Below, in pieces: positions 6,974 through 15,959 of a stretch of 47,854 nt of DNA. The notes under the pieces were generated by a model. It was not told where the DNA came from, did no database searches, and saw only the letters and a program-made list of their open reading frames with translations. Each line of letters opens with the position of its first letter. The stretch's first letter is position 1. The position numbers and the translations under genes were made by a program. The stretch comes from Oscillospiraceae bacterium. Its GTDB lineage: Bacteria; Bacillota_A; Clostridia; Oscillospirales; Oscillospiraceae. Location: assembly GCA_017516785.1 (NCBI GenBank), contig JAFXAV010000066.1:1-47854 (forward strand). Direction: 5' to 3'.

Positions 6974-7177
6974 ATGATCGTTTATGACCGCCTTTGGGAA
7001 ACCATGAAAAAGAAAGGCATTACCCAGTATAAGCTGATCAAAGAATACGGATTCAGTACCGGACAGCTGGACAGAATCCGCAAGGGTGAAAACATCAATA
7101 TGTACACCCTGAATAACCTTTGCCGCATTCTGGACTGTGCGGTGGAGGAGATTATTGAATACAAAAAAGATGAATAG
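6974..7177 (+). CDS. XRE/Cro-family small transcriptional regulator
   Basis: 67 aa made almost wholly of one helix-turn-helix domain: YDRLWETMKKKGITQYKLIKE, then the recognition part FSTGQLDRIRKGENINMYTL and the final helix LCRILDCAVEEIIEY. This is the compact HTH_26 type common as stand-alone proteins in Clostridia, often within mobile or toxin-antitoxin contexts. Start ATG at 6974 has GAGGGTG upstream. It probably represses from the palindrome at 6901-6914. Ends in its own terminator. Confidence 0.9.
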   Translation: MIVYDRLWETMKKKGITQYKLIKEYGFSTGQLDRIRKGENINMYTLNNLCRILDCAVEEIIEYKKDE

Positions 7178-7210
7178 AGCGTGCTGAAAATATCAGCACG
7201 CTCTTATTTT
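7177..7210. terminator. Bidirectional terminator between XRE gene and addA
   Basis: Stem GAGCGTGCTGA (7177-7187) with TCAGCACGCTC (7193-7203), loop AAATA, then TTATTTTAT on the plus strand. The addA stop is at 7209, so the hairpin serves both converging units. Confidence 0.85.
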
Positions 7211-10200
7211 ATACTTCCACAAATCTGTCGAGATGGAAGAAATACAGATAAGCTTTCTTTACGTTCTTCCGGTAGATGCGGCTGAGCGCATGGGTATAGG
7301 TCTGCACCTGGGGGCGGTAACGTTCCACGAGGGTCTCCAATGTCTCTTCCGTGACGTAATCCGTTTTGAAGTCCAGCAACGTGATGCCGTCCTCTTCCAG
7401 AAGAGCGCAGTCCACAACACCCTGCAGGAGCACCTCTTCCCCATCAAGACCTTCGCCGTAGCCGGTGGCATCATCCAGAATCGAGAATTTGAATTCCCGG
7501 ATATAGGGCACGCCGCTTCGCAGCTTCTTTCCAATTTCAGTATCAAAGAATTTGGCGATCTTTTCGCATCGGACCAGATTGCCCTGTTCTTCGGTGATAA
7601 ATCGCTTCGACACCAGCCGCTGCACTTCCATCCGCACCGCATCGGCACAGTCACAGTTTTCATAACGGATGTACTGCATCACCGCATGGATGGCGCTGCC
7701 GTAGGCTTTTCCCTGTTTTGCATCCGAAAGGAAGGAAGGCTTTCGCCAGCTTCTTGCAATCTGCTTCGGCTCTTCCGTATTTTCCGCCGCCTCCTGGTCC
7801 TTGACGCGGCCCTTTCGCTGGGTAGCCGTCTGCTTGGAGGGCGCCTGGGTCGCTGCCATATGGATATACCGGAAAGAAAGCGCCTCTCTCAGCTTTTGCT
7901 CTGTGTCAGAAGGAAGCGAAGCAGTTTCCTCTTTCAGTTCCTCAGTACCTTCCTGGGTCATCACGTCACTGATCACCTGAATCAGCCAGGGCTTATCAGA
8001 AATTCTGGTCTCATTGGGTCTTCCGCCCAGAGCATGGAACTGCCCCGCTTCAATGCGCCGCATGGCGCTGAGCAGCACCCACTCACCGGGGCAGACAACC
8101 TCCCGGGTCAGAAGTTCGCTGCCGCCGATGTCATAGCGCAGAGCGATGTCCTGAAGGTCGGACTGAAGATTCTTTGCTGCGTAAGTCATAATCAGGCGGT
8201 CCCTTGCACGGGTCATGGCGACATAGAGAACCCGCATTTCTTCGGACAGACTCTCCGCTGCGGTCTTTGCCATGATTGCCCGCTTGGAAATGGCTGGATA
8301 CCGCACCCGGTTCACCGTGTCTGCAACGGACAGGCCGAGACCCAGCTCCTTGTCGCAGAGCACCTGAGCCCGCAGGCTCTCCCGATTAAACTCTCTGGAA
8401 AGGCCGGAGAGGAACACCACTGGAAATTCCAGACCCTTGGACTTGTGGATACTCATAATGGTCACGCATCCGGAAGCACTCTCATTGGAAGTAATCAGGC
8501 CCTTTTCCTCCATGGAATCCAGATACTCCAGATACTGGCTCAGCTCCCGCCGGGATGTAGCTTCGTAATCCGCTGCCAGCTGATAGAAGGTCTGCAAATT
8601 GGCAGCTTTTACGTCACCGCTCTCCATGGAAGTGTAGATGCTGTCCATTCTCGTCAGGGTAAAAATCTGTTCGATCAGCTGGGCAATGGGACACATCCTG
8701 GCATCCTTTCGAAGAATGCTGAGAGTCTCCAGAAATGCCTTCGCCTTTGGCTTTTCCGAAAGCAGCAGCGCATCATAGACACTGCCCTTTTTCTGTGCTG
8801 CCCGGAAATCTGCCAGATCATCGGCAGTAAATCCGAACACAGGGCTTGCCAGGGCGCTGATGAGGGGAATATCCTGTCGGGGGTTTGAAATGGTCTGGAG
8901 GATGCTCCGGAGGGTTCCGATTTCCTGGGTTTTCAAAAGGTCGCTTCCGCCGCCGGAGGCACATCGGATGCCCCGGTTTTCCAACGCCTGCTGATACTTG
9001 GCACCCACACTACCGGGGGAACGGAGCAAAATTACAATATCCTCTTCCTTTACCGGGCGCAGCCTATCGCCATCCCGGACAGTGCCGGTTTTCAGCAGTT
9101 CCTGCACCCGCCGTGCAACAAAGGCCGCTTCCTCGGCGTAGGTGTCCTCATTGACTTCCATACCGTAGAGTTCCACAGCGGGGTCAGGCAACATAATGTG
9201 CGGGATTCCCTCACGAAGCGCTTCTTCCTCGCCGTAAACAAGGCCGCCAACCCTTTCGCTCATGCAGTCGGAAAACACATCGTTTACCGCATCGATGACC
9301 TCTCCGCCGGAGCGGAAATTGGCGCTGAGCAGCACCTTTCTGCCCTCGCCGGACTTTGCATCATCAGCATGGTCATAGGTGTGATATTTTTCAAGGAAAA
9401 TCCCAGGGTCCGCCAGACGGAACTGGTAGATGGACTGCTTGACGTCACCGACCATGAAACAGTTCTGATTTTTCGCCGTCAATGCCGAGAAAATCGCATC
9501 CTGAACGCCGTTGGAGTCCTGGTATTCGTCCACCATGATTTCCCGGAACCGCTGACCGATTTCGGCTGCGGCAGCGGTGGGGCCGCTGCGCCGGGTTCCA
9601 AGAAGCAAATCCAGAGTTTTATGCTCCAGGTCACTGAAATCCAGCACACGGCGGCTGCGCTTTGCCTTGTCGTATTCGGTTTCAAACTGCCGCACCAGCG
9701 CAATCAAACCTCTGGCACCTGCGGCAGACTGGGAAAGATCGGAAAGCACCTGGGCAGAATCATCCGCAAAAATCTTGACCTGCTTTTCGATTCCCTTCTT
9801 GCAGGCATTGCGGCAGGCTTTGATCCGCTCAATCAGTTCCGCATCATCTGTCTTTCTTGGGAAGGTCAGGCGGCCGAAATCAACGGCTTTCCGCTCCACG
9901 ATTTCATCCCAAGTCTTGCTTTCCCGCAGATGCTTCAGCTGATGGTAAGTATCTTTCAGATTCACCGCAGGCTTTTCCAGGCCCTTGGTCCTGTCCGCCG
10001 CATCGGCACACTGCTTCATAACCCGAAGCTGACAGTCAAGATAGGAAAACAGCTCGTCCATCAGGAATCTTCCCCATACCGTCTCTCCCGCATCAGTCAG
10101 CTCTTCCACCTGTGATGCCCGCAGGCAGTCGTCCAGCCATTTTTCCGGGTCCAGATGGCACCGGGCGCTGTCATAGACCTTCAGGATAATCTCCGCCACC

Positions 10201-10715
10201 AGTGCATCGGTGCGGCCCAGGCCCTGGGTATCCACGAAGGCCCGGAAATCCGGATTCTCATCCGCATTTTCATAGGCGCTGTCCAGAAGATCCGAGAGAA
10301 CTGTCTCCCGGATTTCACGGCACTCGTTTTCGTCCGCCACCCGGAAATCCGCATGAAGATCCAGCCGGTAGGCATATTCTCTCAGGATATCTCCGCAGAA
10401 ACCATGGACAGTGGAGATTTTCGTCAGGAACAGCCGCTGCATCTGATGCTGCAGATGGCGGTTTTCCGGCTCTGCCGCGATTGCCTCCGTCAGCTTCGCG
10501 GCAATCTTGCCCCGAAGCTCAGCGGCTGCTGCCTTGGTATATGTAATAATCAGAAAGTCGTCCAGATTGCAGGGATTTGCCAGGTCTTTCAGATATCCCA
10601 GCAGCCGGTCCACCAGCACCTTGGTCTTGCCGGAGCCTGCCGCCGCAGAAACCAGCAGCCTGCCGCCCCGGTTTTCCACTGCCTGTCTTTGCTGAGGTGT
10701 CAGCTTCTCAGCCAT
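7209..10715 (-). CDS. addA: ATP-dependent helicase/nuclease subunit A (AddA)
   Basis: 1168 aa, in the normal size range. The N-terminal UvrD-type helicase has Walker A SAAAGSGKTKVLVDRL near residue 25, an ITYTKAAAAELRGKI block (motif Ia), Walker B/motif II VDEYQDSN near residue 400, GDVKQSIYQFR (motif III) and late motifs SIHKSKGLEFPVVFL and VAMTRARDRL. The C-terminal RecB-type nuclease is marked by GVVDCALLEEDG and LLDFKTDYV, followed by YRPQVQTYTHAL. With AddB it resects double-strand breaks for RecA and responds to Chi. The ATG overlaps the end of addB by 8 bases; it is the second gene of the leftward pair. Confidence 0.97.
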   Translation of the reverse strand: MAEKLTPQQRQAVENRGGRLLVSAAAGSGKTKVLVDRLLGYLKDLANPCNLDDFLIITYTKAAAAELRGKIAAKLTEAIAAEPENRHLQHQMQRLFLTKISTVHGFCGDILREYAYRLDLHADFRVADENECREIRETVLSDLLDSAYENADENPDFRAFVDTQGLGRTDALVAEIILKVYDSARCHLDPEKWLDDCLRASQVEELTDAGETVWGRFLMDELFSYLDCQLRVMKQCADAADRTKGLEKPAVNLKDTYHQLKHLRESKTWDEIVERKAVDFGRLTFPRKTDDAELIERIKACRNACKKGIEKQVKIFADDSAQVLSDLSQSAAGARGLIALVRQFETEYDKAKRSRRVLDFSDLEHKTLDLLLGTRRSGPTAAAAEIGQRFREIMVDEYQDSNGVQDAIFSALTAKNQNCFMVGDVKQSIYQFRLADPGIFLEKYHTYDHADDAKSGEGRKVLLSANFRSGGEVIDAVNDVFSDCMSERVGGLVYGEEEALREGIPHIMLPDPAVELYGMEVNEDTYAEEAAFVARRVQELLKTGTVRDGDRLRPVKEEDIVILLRSPGSVGAKYQQALENRGIRCASGGGSDLLKTQEIGTLRSILQTISNPRQDIPLISALASPVFGFTADDLADFRAAQKKGSVYDALLLSEKPKAKAFLETLSILRKDARMCPIAQLIEQIFTLTRMDSIYTSMESGDVKAANLQTFYQLAADYEATSRRELSQYLEYLDSMEEKGLITSNESASGCVTIMSIHKSKGLEFPVVFLSGLSREFNRESLRAQVLCDKELGLGLSVADTVNRVRYPAISKRAIMAKTAAESLSEEMRVLYVAMTRARDRLIMTYAAKNLQSDLQDIALRYDIGGSELLTREVVCPGEWVLLSAMRRIEAGQFHALGGRPNETRISDKPWLIQVISDVMTQEGTEELKEETASLPSDTEQKLREALSFRYIHMAATQAPSKQTATQRKGRVKDQEAAENTEEPKQIARSWRKPSFLSDAKQGKAYGSAIHAVMQYIRYENCDCADAVRMEVQRLVSKRFITEEQGNLVRCEKIAKFFDTEIGKKLRSGVPYIREFKFSILDDATGYGEGLDGEEVLLQGVVDCALLEEDGITLLDFKTDYVTEETLETLVERYRPQVQTYTHALSRIYRKNVKKAYLYFFHLDRFVEV

Positions 10716-13700
10716 GGCGGCTCATCTCCCTTCCAATCTCATCCCAAAATCTCTGGGCATTCATTGTTTTGTAATTTCTTCTGCCCGCTACCTCGTTTTC
10801 GTGGCAGATGGCCCCATAAGGGCACCAGGCGCAGGCAGAATGGCTGCTGCCCCGGGTGTATGGATTGGGCTCCACATTGCCCGAAGCAATTTCGTCCACC
10901 ATCTTACCGAGGATGGTAAAAATATAGGCTTTCAGTATTTTCAGCATATCCCGGGTTGCAATGTCGCCCGTAATGGAGCCGTCCTTTTTGACGGTGATGC
11001 AGAGCCTCTTGGGATTATCTCCCGGCTCCATGGCCTGAAGTACTTCCGGATCCGCCAGCAGAAGTCCTCTGCGCTTGCGGTCTTTGGCGCGCTCCTTATC
11101 GGCGGATTCTTCCGTCAGCCGTCCGTCAGCGGACACATAGGGAACTCTTGCGGGAAAATACTGAACACCGGCGGGAATGGGATTCTCGCCCACCACCTCT
11201 CCGCCGCTTTCCTGCAGGGCAAAGAGGTAGAGAAGCATCTGAAGTCCCACGCCGTTGAATACATCGCAGTAATCAAAATCCTTCTTGCCGGTCTTGTAGT
11301 CCACAACCCGATAGTAGGAGGTTCCGTTGCAGAGCCAGGTATCCACCCGGTCCACAAACCCCCGGAGGATGGCGTTCATATCATGGCCCGGAAGGGCGAT
11401 GGCGGGAAGGCCACCCTCACTGCCGAAATTCACTTCGAAGCCCTCAGGCTGGAACTGGGATTGCTGCAGCTCTTCCCACAGCTCCCGGACTACCATACGC
11501 AGTTCCTGGCTGTTGCGGCGGAAAAGGTAGGCAATCCGCTCGGAATCCAGCTGAGCGAAATGCTCCTTTGCATACTCATCAGAGAAATGATTGGCAATCT
11601 CCAGGGTCTCGCTAAGGGACACATGAGGGAATCCTCCCCGTGCCTTGACAGTTTTTGCGGTATCTTCCAGCACCGCATGGACATAGGTACCGAATTCTGC
11701 CGGGTCAACGGCAGCTTCCTTCCGCTCCTTGGCCCGAAGGCCGTATTTCAGGAAATAGGACAGGCGGCACTCTGCCTGACGGTCAATCTGGGATGCGGAG
11801 AGATTCAGGGTTTTTCCGTAAAGCCGGTCAATCTGCTCCCGCTGCACCCTGCCCAATTCATAATCTCTGCGGCGATAAACCTGCCAGTATTCATCCGCAA
11901 CACCCAGAAGTGCCGCAGTTTCCGCTGCGTTCCATTTGGCAAGATAGGCGCCTGCTTCAAAAGCATCGGTCTGGGCAGCGCCCAGCTGAGGATTCACTTC
12001 CGTTTCGCCGCCAGCCATCTGGGCCAGTCTTCTGCATACAAAGGAAGGCTGGTCGCCGGAAGAATAGACTGTCACAGTCTCCATGGCACCGCAGAATACA
12101 CCGTAAATTTCAGCGAACTCTGCCTGAATACCCTCCATATTGCCGCCGGTGAGGGGGACGCCCAGTTCTCTTAACGTCACCCGCTCCTGGTCCGTCAGGA
12201 CACCCACGGAGCCGGTATAGCCGGGAAGGTTACCTTCCTGAGCGCCCAGAACAATCAGGTGCTTCTGCTGATGACAGCGCATGGCGCCGACCTGACCTGC
12301 CTGGACTGCATCCAGCACAGGGGGAATGGTGCCCACATCGTACTGGCTCAGCAGCAGCTGGAAAAGTCTTGTGAAGGTTTCGGTGTCCCAGACAGTGTTG
12401 CCCAGAACGTCATAAAGCTGCTCCATGGCGCCCAGCAGAATTTCCCATAGCTGATTCAGAATCTGAGCGCTGCGGTTGTCACCGGAACCGTCCATTTCCC
12501 TGGCGAGGGAATCCAGGCGGCTTTCCAGCCGAATATCTTCCAAAAAGGCATAGAGGGCCAGCACCTGCTGCTGCAGATTCCGGGCATCTTTAAATCCCTG
12601 AGAGAGTCGGGCCAACGGCTCGATGGCTGTTTTTCGGGCATCGTTCAGAAGCGACAGCTGGGCTCTCCAGGTGTCATCCCACACACCGCTGAGTCCATCA
12701 GGATGGTTGAGCCACTCCTCCTGCCATTTTGCCCCCCGGATGCTCCAGGTAATGACATAGTTTTCAACCAAATCGCAGATATCCGGCTCGATGGGAGAGA
12801 GCACCGAACGGAGATATCGCAGCACGGAGCGCTGTTCGAAGCCGCCCAGGGCAGCATCCATGGCAGACAGCACCGTTGCGATGACACTCTTCTGCAGAAT
12901 ATCTTCCTTGCCCGACAGATAGACAGGAATTCTGCAGCGGTGGAAAGCAAGATTCACCAGCGGTTGATAGGTAGACAAATCTGCGCAGACCACCGTAATA
13001 TCCCGGTAGCGGCATCCCTTCCTCACCAGTTCCAGAATCTGCTCGGCAGCGGCAAGGCACTCCTGATAGGGAGTCTCTGCTATGCATACCTTCAGATTTT
13101 CAACAGGCACAATCGCTCCTTGAAACAGTCCCCGCCGCAGAGCGGTCAGAGGAACACGCTTCTCTTCAATGATCTGAATATCGTAATCCACCCCAGCGTT
13201 TTTCGCGCAGCGGATAATCTGAGATGCGGTATCTCCCGCCTTTTCGAAGGCCAGCAAGGGAGAGTCCACCCGGTCGCAGTTGAGGCTCACCGTCACATCG
13301 GTCGAAAACTTGATCAGGTGCTCCAGAATCGCCAGATGCTGGCGGGTAAAGTCCGGGAAGCCGTCTATGTAAAACACGTGGTTTTCCGCAAAATCTCCCG
13401 CTTCCATCTGTTCCAGAAGCTGGGTTTCCTGGTCTCTTGGGTCCCGCTTTCCCAGCTGGCAGAGGGAGTCATAGCCTTCCAGCAGAAGCGCCAGCTCTTC
13501 CAGCTTTTGGGAGAGACTTCCCTCGGTTTCCAAAGATGCTGCCATCAGATCCTGGGAGGAAATACAGCAACGCTTGAATTCGTCCACCGCGTCGATGAGG
13601 CCTGTCAGAAATTCCGGTCTTGTCTCCACGGAGGCATAGGCTTTCAGGCGGCTGTGAAGCTGCCGGGCGGCAGAAGCCATGGCAACCACCCGTCCGCCTG

Positions 13701-13965
13701 CATCGAGACACTCGTCCGCTGCAAAGCCGTACTGCTCCGCCACTCTTCGGGCAAGCCGCGTAAAGGACAGCACTTCCGCATAGCGGCTGGCGGTATCTCC
13801 CGCCGCGGAACAAAGCCTGCGCTCCGTCTCGTGGCTGATGAGCTCCGGAACCATCAGGATCCGGCCTTCTTTTTCAGTTTTTACGTCCAAACTGACCCGG
13901 CGGAGAATCTCATCCCGGTTGGCCGTCCAGTCTCTTCCTATCAGCAGATGCAGCAAAGTCCACAC
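10708..13965 (-). CDS. addB: ATP-dependent helicase/nuclease subunit B (AddB)
   Basis: About 1085 aa. The N-terminus aligns with the inactive helicase half of AddB: LIGRDWTANRDEIL where Bacillus AddB has a P-loop, then VPELISHETERRL and VLSFTRLARRVAEQYG. The C-terminal RecB-like nuclease is indicated by FVDRVDTWL and RVVDYKTGKKDFDY. The 4Fe-4S cluster ligands appear to be conserved: one Cys in AECRLSYFL and three in SACAWCPYGAICHE. The P-loop Gly and Lys are replaced, so ATP binding by this subunit is doubtful. Start is GTG at 13965 or TTG at 13956 (MLHLLIGRD); the AAAGGCGG upstream fits the TTG slightly better. It is followed by addA with overlap. Confidence 0.95.
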   Translation of the reverse strand: MWTLLHLLIGRDWTANRDEILRRVSLDVKTEKEGRILMVPELISHETERRLCSAAGDTASRYAEVLSFTRLARRVAEQYGFAADECLDAGGRVVAMASAARQLHSRLKAYASVETRPEFLTGLIDAVDEFKRCCISSQDLMAASLETEGSLSQKLEELALLLEGYDSLCQLGKRDPRDQETQLLEQMEAGDFAENHVFYIDGFPDFTRQHLAILEHLIKFSTDVTVSLNCDRVDSPLLAFEKAGDTASQIIRCAKNAGVDYDIQIIEEKRVPLTALRRGLFQGAIVPVENLKVCIAETPYQECLAAAEQILELVRKGCRYRDITVVCADLSTYQPLVNLAFHRCRIPVYLSGKEDILQKSVIATVLSAMDAALGGFEQRSVLRYLRSVLSPIEPDICDLVENYVITWSIRGAKWQEEWLNHPDGLSGVWDDTWRAQLSLLNDARKTAIEPLARLSQGFKDARNLQQQVLALYAFLEDIRLESRLDSLAREMDGSGDNRSAQILNQLWEILLGAMEQLYDVLGNTVWDTETFTRLFQLLLSQYDVGTIPPVLDAVQAGQVGAMRCHQQKHLIVLGAQEGNLPGYTGSVGVLTDQERVTLRELGVPLTGGNMEGIQAEFAEIYGVFCGAMETVTVYSSGDQPSFVCRRLAQMAGGETEVNPQLGAAQTDAFEAGAYLAKWNAAETAALLGVADEYWQVYRRRDYELGRVQREQIDRLYGKTLNLSASQIDRQAECRLSYFLKYGLRAKERKEAAVDPAEFGTYVHAVLEDTAKTVKARGGFPHVSLSETLEIANHFSDEYAKEHFAQLDSERIAYLFRRNSQELRMVVRELWEELQQSQFQPEGFEVNFGSEGGLPAIALPGHDMNAILRGFVDRVDTWLCNGTSYYRVVDYKTGKKDFDYCDVFNGVGLQMLLYLFALQESGGEVVGENPIPAGVQYFPARVPYVSADGRLTEESADKERAKDRKRRGLLLADPEVLQAMEPGDNPKRLCITVKKDGSITGDIATRDMLKILKAYIFTILGKMVDEIASGNVEPNPYTRGSSHSACAWCPYGAICHENEVAGRRNYKTMNAQRFWDEIGREMSRHG

Positions 13966-14023
13966 CGCCTTTCCTTGATTTTTCTACATGATACCACAGA
14001 TTCCGTCCAAAAAACAGACTCAG

Positions 14024-14635
14024 TTAATCCCTGCGGAGGAAATTTTCGAGACTGCCAATGCAGTCCAACAGGAAAAACCGGATTTCGTACCCTTCTTCTC
14101 CAGTTAGAGTATTGGTTAAAGTATTAGAAAAACCGGCCCCGCAGGCCACATCTTCAAAGCCATCCGACGTGGCAGGAAGGCAGAGAGATGGAAATACCAC
14201 ACACCACCAGTTTTTCCCCTGCCCTTCCCCAATGGTAATCCGCAGGGCATCATAAATCCCCGCAGGCAGGGTAAACGTATCATAAACCCTTGTTGTGAAC
14301 TCTTCCACCGCAAGACTCACAGTCGCCAAATCGCCGCAGCCAGCATCTCTCAGAACCCGGTTGGCAACAGCTTCAATCCTCGAAAGATTTTCCTGTAAGT
14401 ATGCCTTTGCCTGTGCTATATCCGTCAGATTCTTCATTTCTTCCTGAAGGCTCTCCACCACCGCATCCCGGACCCGCAGTTTGATAGCCTGATCCTCTTC
14501 TGAATCGGAAGCCGCCACAACGTGAAGCCGAATCAGTTCATTTTTCAGCTTCTGCCGGTCCGCAAATACCGATCCGATCCACACCAAACTCACTGCCAGA
14601 AAACAAATGGCGATCCGTTTCAAAGCTTTTCTCAT
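14024..14635 (-). CDS. spoIIR: Stage II sporulation protein R
   Basis: 203 aa secreted signalling protein of the forespore that triggers SpoIIGA to process pro-SigE in the mother cell. It has an N-terminal signal/anchor (MRKALKRIAICFLAVSLVW) and the family blocks LIRLHVVAASDSEEDQAIKL followed by RVRDAVV, then AVEEFTTRVYDTFTLPAG, and NWWCVVFPSLC. These are diagnostic for SpoIIR. ATG at 14635 chosen because GGTG is 6 bases upstream and the signal peptide starts there; an in-frame GTG at 14653 would add six residues. It lies after ispE with its own forespore-type promoter at 14676-14705. Confidence 0.95.
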   Translation of the reverse strand: MRKALKRIAICFLAVSLVWIGSVFADRQKLKNELIRLHVVAASDSEEDQAIKLRVRDAVVESLQEEMKNLTDIAQAKAYLQENLSRIEAVANRVLRDAGCGDLATVSLAVEEFTTRVYDTFTLPAGIYDALRITIGEGQGKNWWCVVFPSLCLPATSDGFEDVACGAGFSNTLTNTLTGEEGYEIRFFLLDCIGSLENFLRRD

Positions 14636-14675
14636 AAAAAACACCGTCCACACTGAAAATATGTAAGAATACTTC

Positions 14676-14705
14676 CAGTATGGACGGATTATGGAAAACT
14701 TATAC
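14676..14705 (-). promoter_or_regulatory. SigF-type promoter for spoIIR
   Basis: Read leftward: GTATA (14705-14701), 15-base spacer, GTCCATACTG (14685-14676), matching the SigF pattern GYATA / GGnnAnAnTR at 14 of 15 defined or free positions. spoIIR is SigF-dependent in Bacillus, so the match is meaningful. The -35 lies just past the ispE stop. Confidence 0.55.
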
Positions 14706-14708
14706 TGT

Positions 14709-15569
14709 TTACACAGGTTTGCAGATAAAAACCTCGGAATAGTTCTTTTTCAGTTCGGCACAGATGGTTTCTGCGGTGGCCATATCGGGAGCGATGGCAA
14801 AGGTGACAGAGCCGGAACCGGTCATCTGACCGCCCACGGCGCCATAGCGGGTGAAGACTTCCTTCACCGCATCCACCACAGGGTACTCCGCAGAGACCAC
14901 AGGGTCAAAGACATTATAAATCAGATCTGCAATTTTACCGAGATTTCCCTCTTCCAATGCCTGCTCCATGGCATCGTTGTCAGGATGAACATCAATGGCG
15001 GCTTCATCCAGCTTCCGATACAACACAGGGGTGGAAATGGAGAACTCCGGCTTGCAGGCAACAAAAATGCACTGAGGCATATTGGGAAGGACTCTCAGCT
15101 TCTCGCCTCTGCCTTCGCACATGACCGTGCCGCCTATCACGCAGAAAGGCACATCGCTGCCCACCTGTGCGCCCAGATCCGCAAGCTCCATGATACTCAG
15201 AGGATTGCCATAGTAATTATTCAGGGCACGGAGAACTGCTGCCGCATCGGAGCTGCCGCCTCCCATCCCTGCCTGGCTGGGAATCCGCTTGACAATACGG
15301 ATTTCAAGGCCATCGGGGTCTTTTCCCAAGGTATCACAGTAGAGCTTTGCAGCCTTCCAAGCAAGATTCCGCTCATCACAGGGAATCCCCTCGGCATCGC
15401 ACTGAAGCCTCCAGGGTTTTCCGGTGCCCACAGCAATTTCAATATCGTCGCAGACACTAACCGTCTGCATCACACTTTTCAAATCATGGTAGCCGTCAGG
15501 CCGTTTGCCCAGAACATCCAAAGTCAGATTTACCTTGGCCCAGGCGATTTCACGAATGGTGGTCATCAT
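14709..15569 (-). CDS. ispE: 4-diphosphocytidyl-2-C-methyl-D-erythritol kinase
   Basis: 286 aa GHMP-superfamily kinase of the non-mevalonate isoprenoid pathway. Visible family elements: AWAKVNLTLDVLGKRPDGYHDL at the N-terminus in two parts (catalytic Lys about residue 12), the ATP-binding IPSQAGMGGGSSDAAAVLRAL around 96-115 (20 of these residues form the GHMP signature), PFCVIGGTVMCEGRGE, and GGQMTGSGSVTFAI near the end. Start ATG at 15569 has GGAGGG 6 bases ahead; a second ATG follows at once. Own promoter at 15599-15627. Confidence 0.96.
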   Translation of the reverse strand: MMTTIREIAWAKVNLTLDVLGKRPDGYHDLKSVMQTVSVCDDIEIAVGTGKPWRLQCDAEGIPCDERNLAWKAAKLYCDTLGKDPDGLEIRIVKRIPSQAGMGGGSSDAAAVLRALNNYYGNPLSIMELADLGAQVGSDVPFCVIGGTVMCEGRGEKLRVLPNMPQCIFVACKPEFSISTPVLYRKLDEAAIDVHPDNDAMEQALEEGNLGKIADLIYNVFDPVVSAEYPVVDAVKEVFTRYGAVGGQMTGSGSVTFAIAPDMATAETICAELKKNYSEVFICKPV

Positions 15570-15598
15570 TTTTATCCCTCCATAGTACTTATGTGGAT

Positions 15599-15627
15599 AT
15601 TATAGCGAAAACTTTCCCCTTTTGCAA
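15599..15627 (-). promoter_or_regulatory. SigA-type promoter for ispE
   Basis: Read leftward: TTGCAA (15627-15622), 17-base spacer, TATAAT (15604-15599), about 30 bases before the ispE start. Confidence 0.75.
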
Positions 15628-15707
15628 TCTCCCCATTCTGTCAATGAGAATAATTCCCGTAAGTCTGGGGAATATATCCCTATATCAATGCAGAACGGAG
15701 GTTAATT

Positions 15708-15911
15708 ATGGACACTTTGGCATTGATCCTGTCCATCGTAGGCTGCCTGAACTGGGGCCTTGTGGGCATTTTCCAGTTCGACCTGGTGGCCTGGCTTTTC
15801 GGCGGACAGGGTTCTCTTTTCAGCCGCATTGTCTACACCCTTGTTGGACTTGCCGGACTCTGGACCATCTCTTTCCTGTTTCGCAGGAAGACATTCGTCG
15901 ACGGCGAATAA
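15708..15911 (+). CDS. DUF378-family small membrane protein
   Basis: 67 aa with two membrane helices (about 3-20 and 42-60). The motif LNWGLVGIFQFDLVAWLFGG followed by SRIVYTLVGLAGLW is characteristic of DUF378 proteins, whose function is unknown. Start ATG has ACGGAGG 6 bases upstream. It stands alone between ispE and the zinc-ribbon protein gene and ends in a strong hairpin. Confidence 0.93.
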   Translation: MDTLALILSIVGCLNWGLVGIFQFDLVAWLFGGQGSLFSRIVYTLVGLAGLWTISFLFRRKTFVDGE

Positions 15912-15920
15912 CGGAAAAAA

Positions 15921-15950
15921 ACGGCAGTTCCCGCGGGAACTGCCGTTTTA
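15921..15950. terminator. Bidirectional terminator
   Basis: ACGGCAGTTCCC (15921-15932) pairs with GGGAACTGCCGT (15935-15946), with A-run before and T-run after. It serves the DUF378 gene and the converging zinc-ribbon gene. Confidence 0.9.
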
Positions 15951-15959
15951 ACGGAGTGT

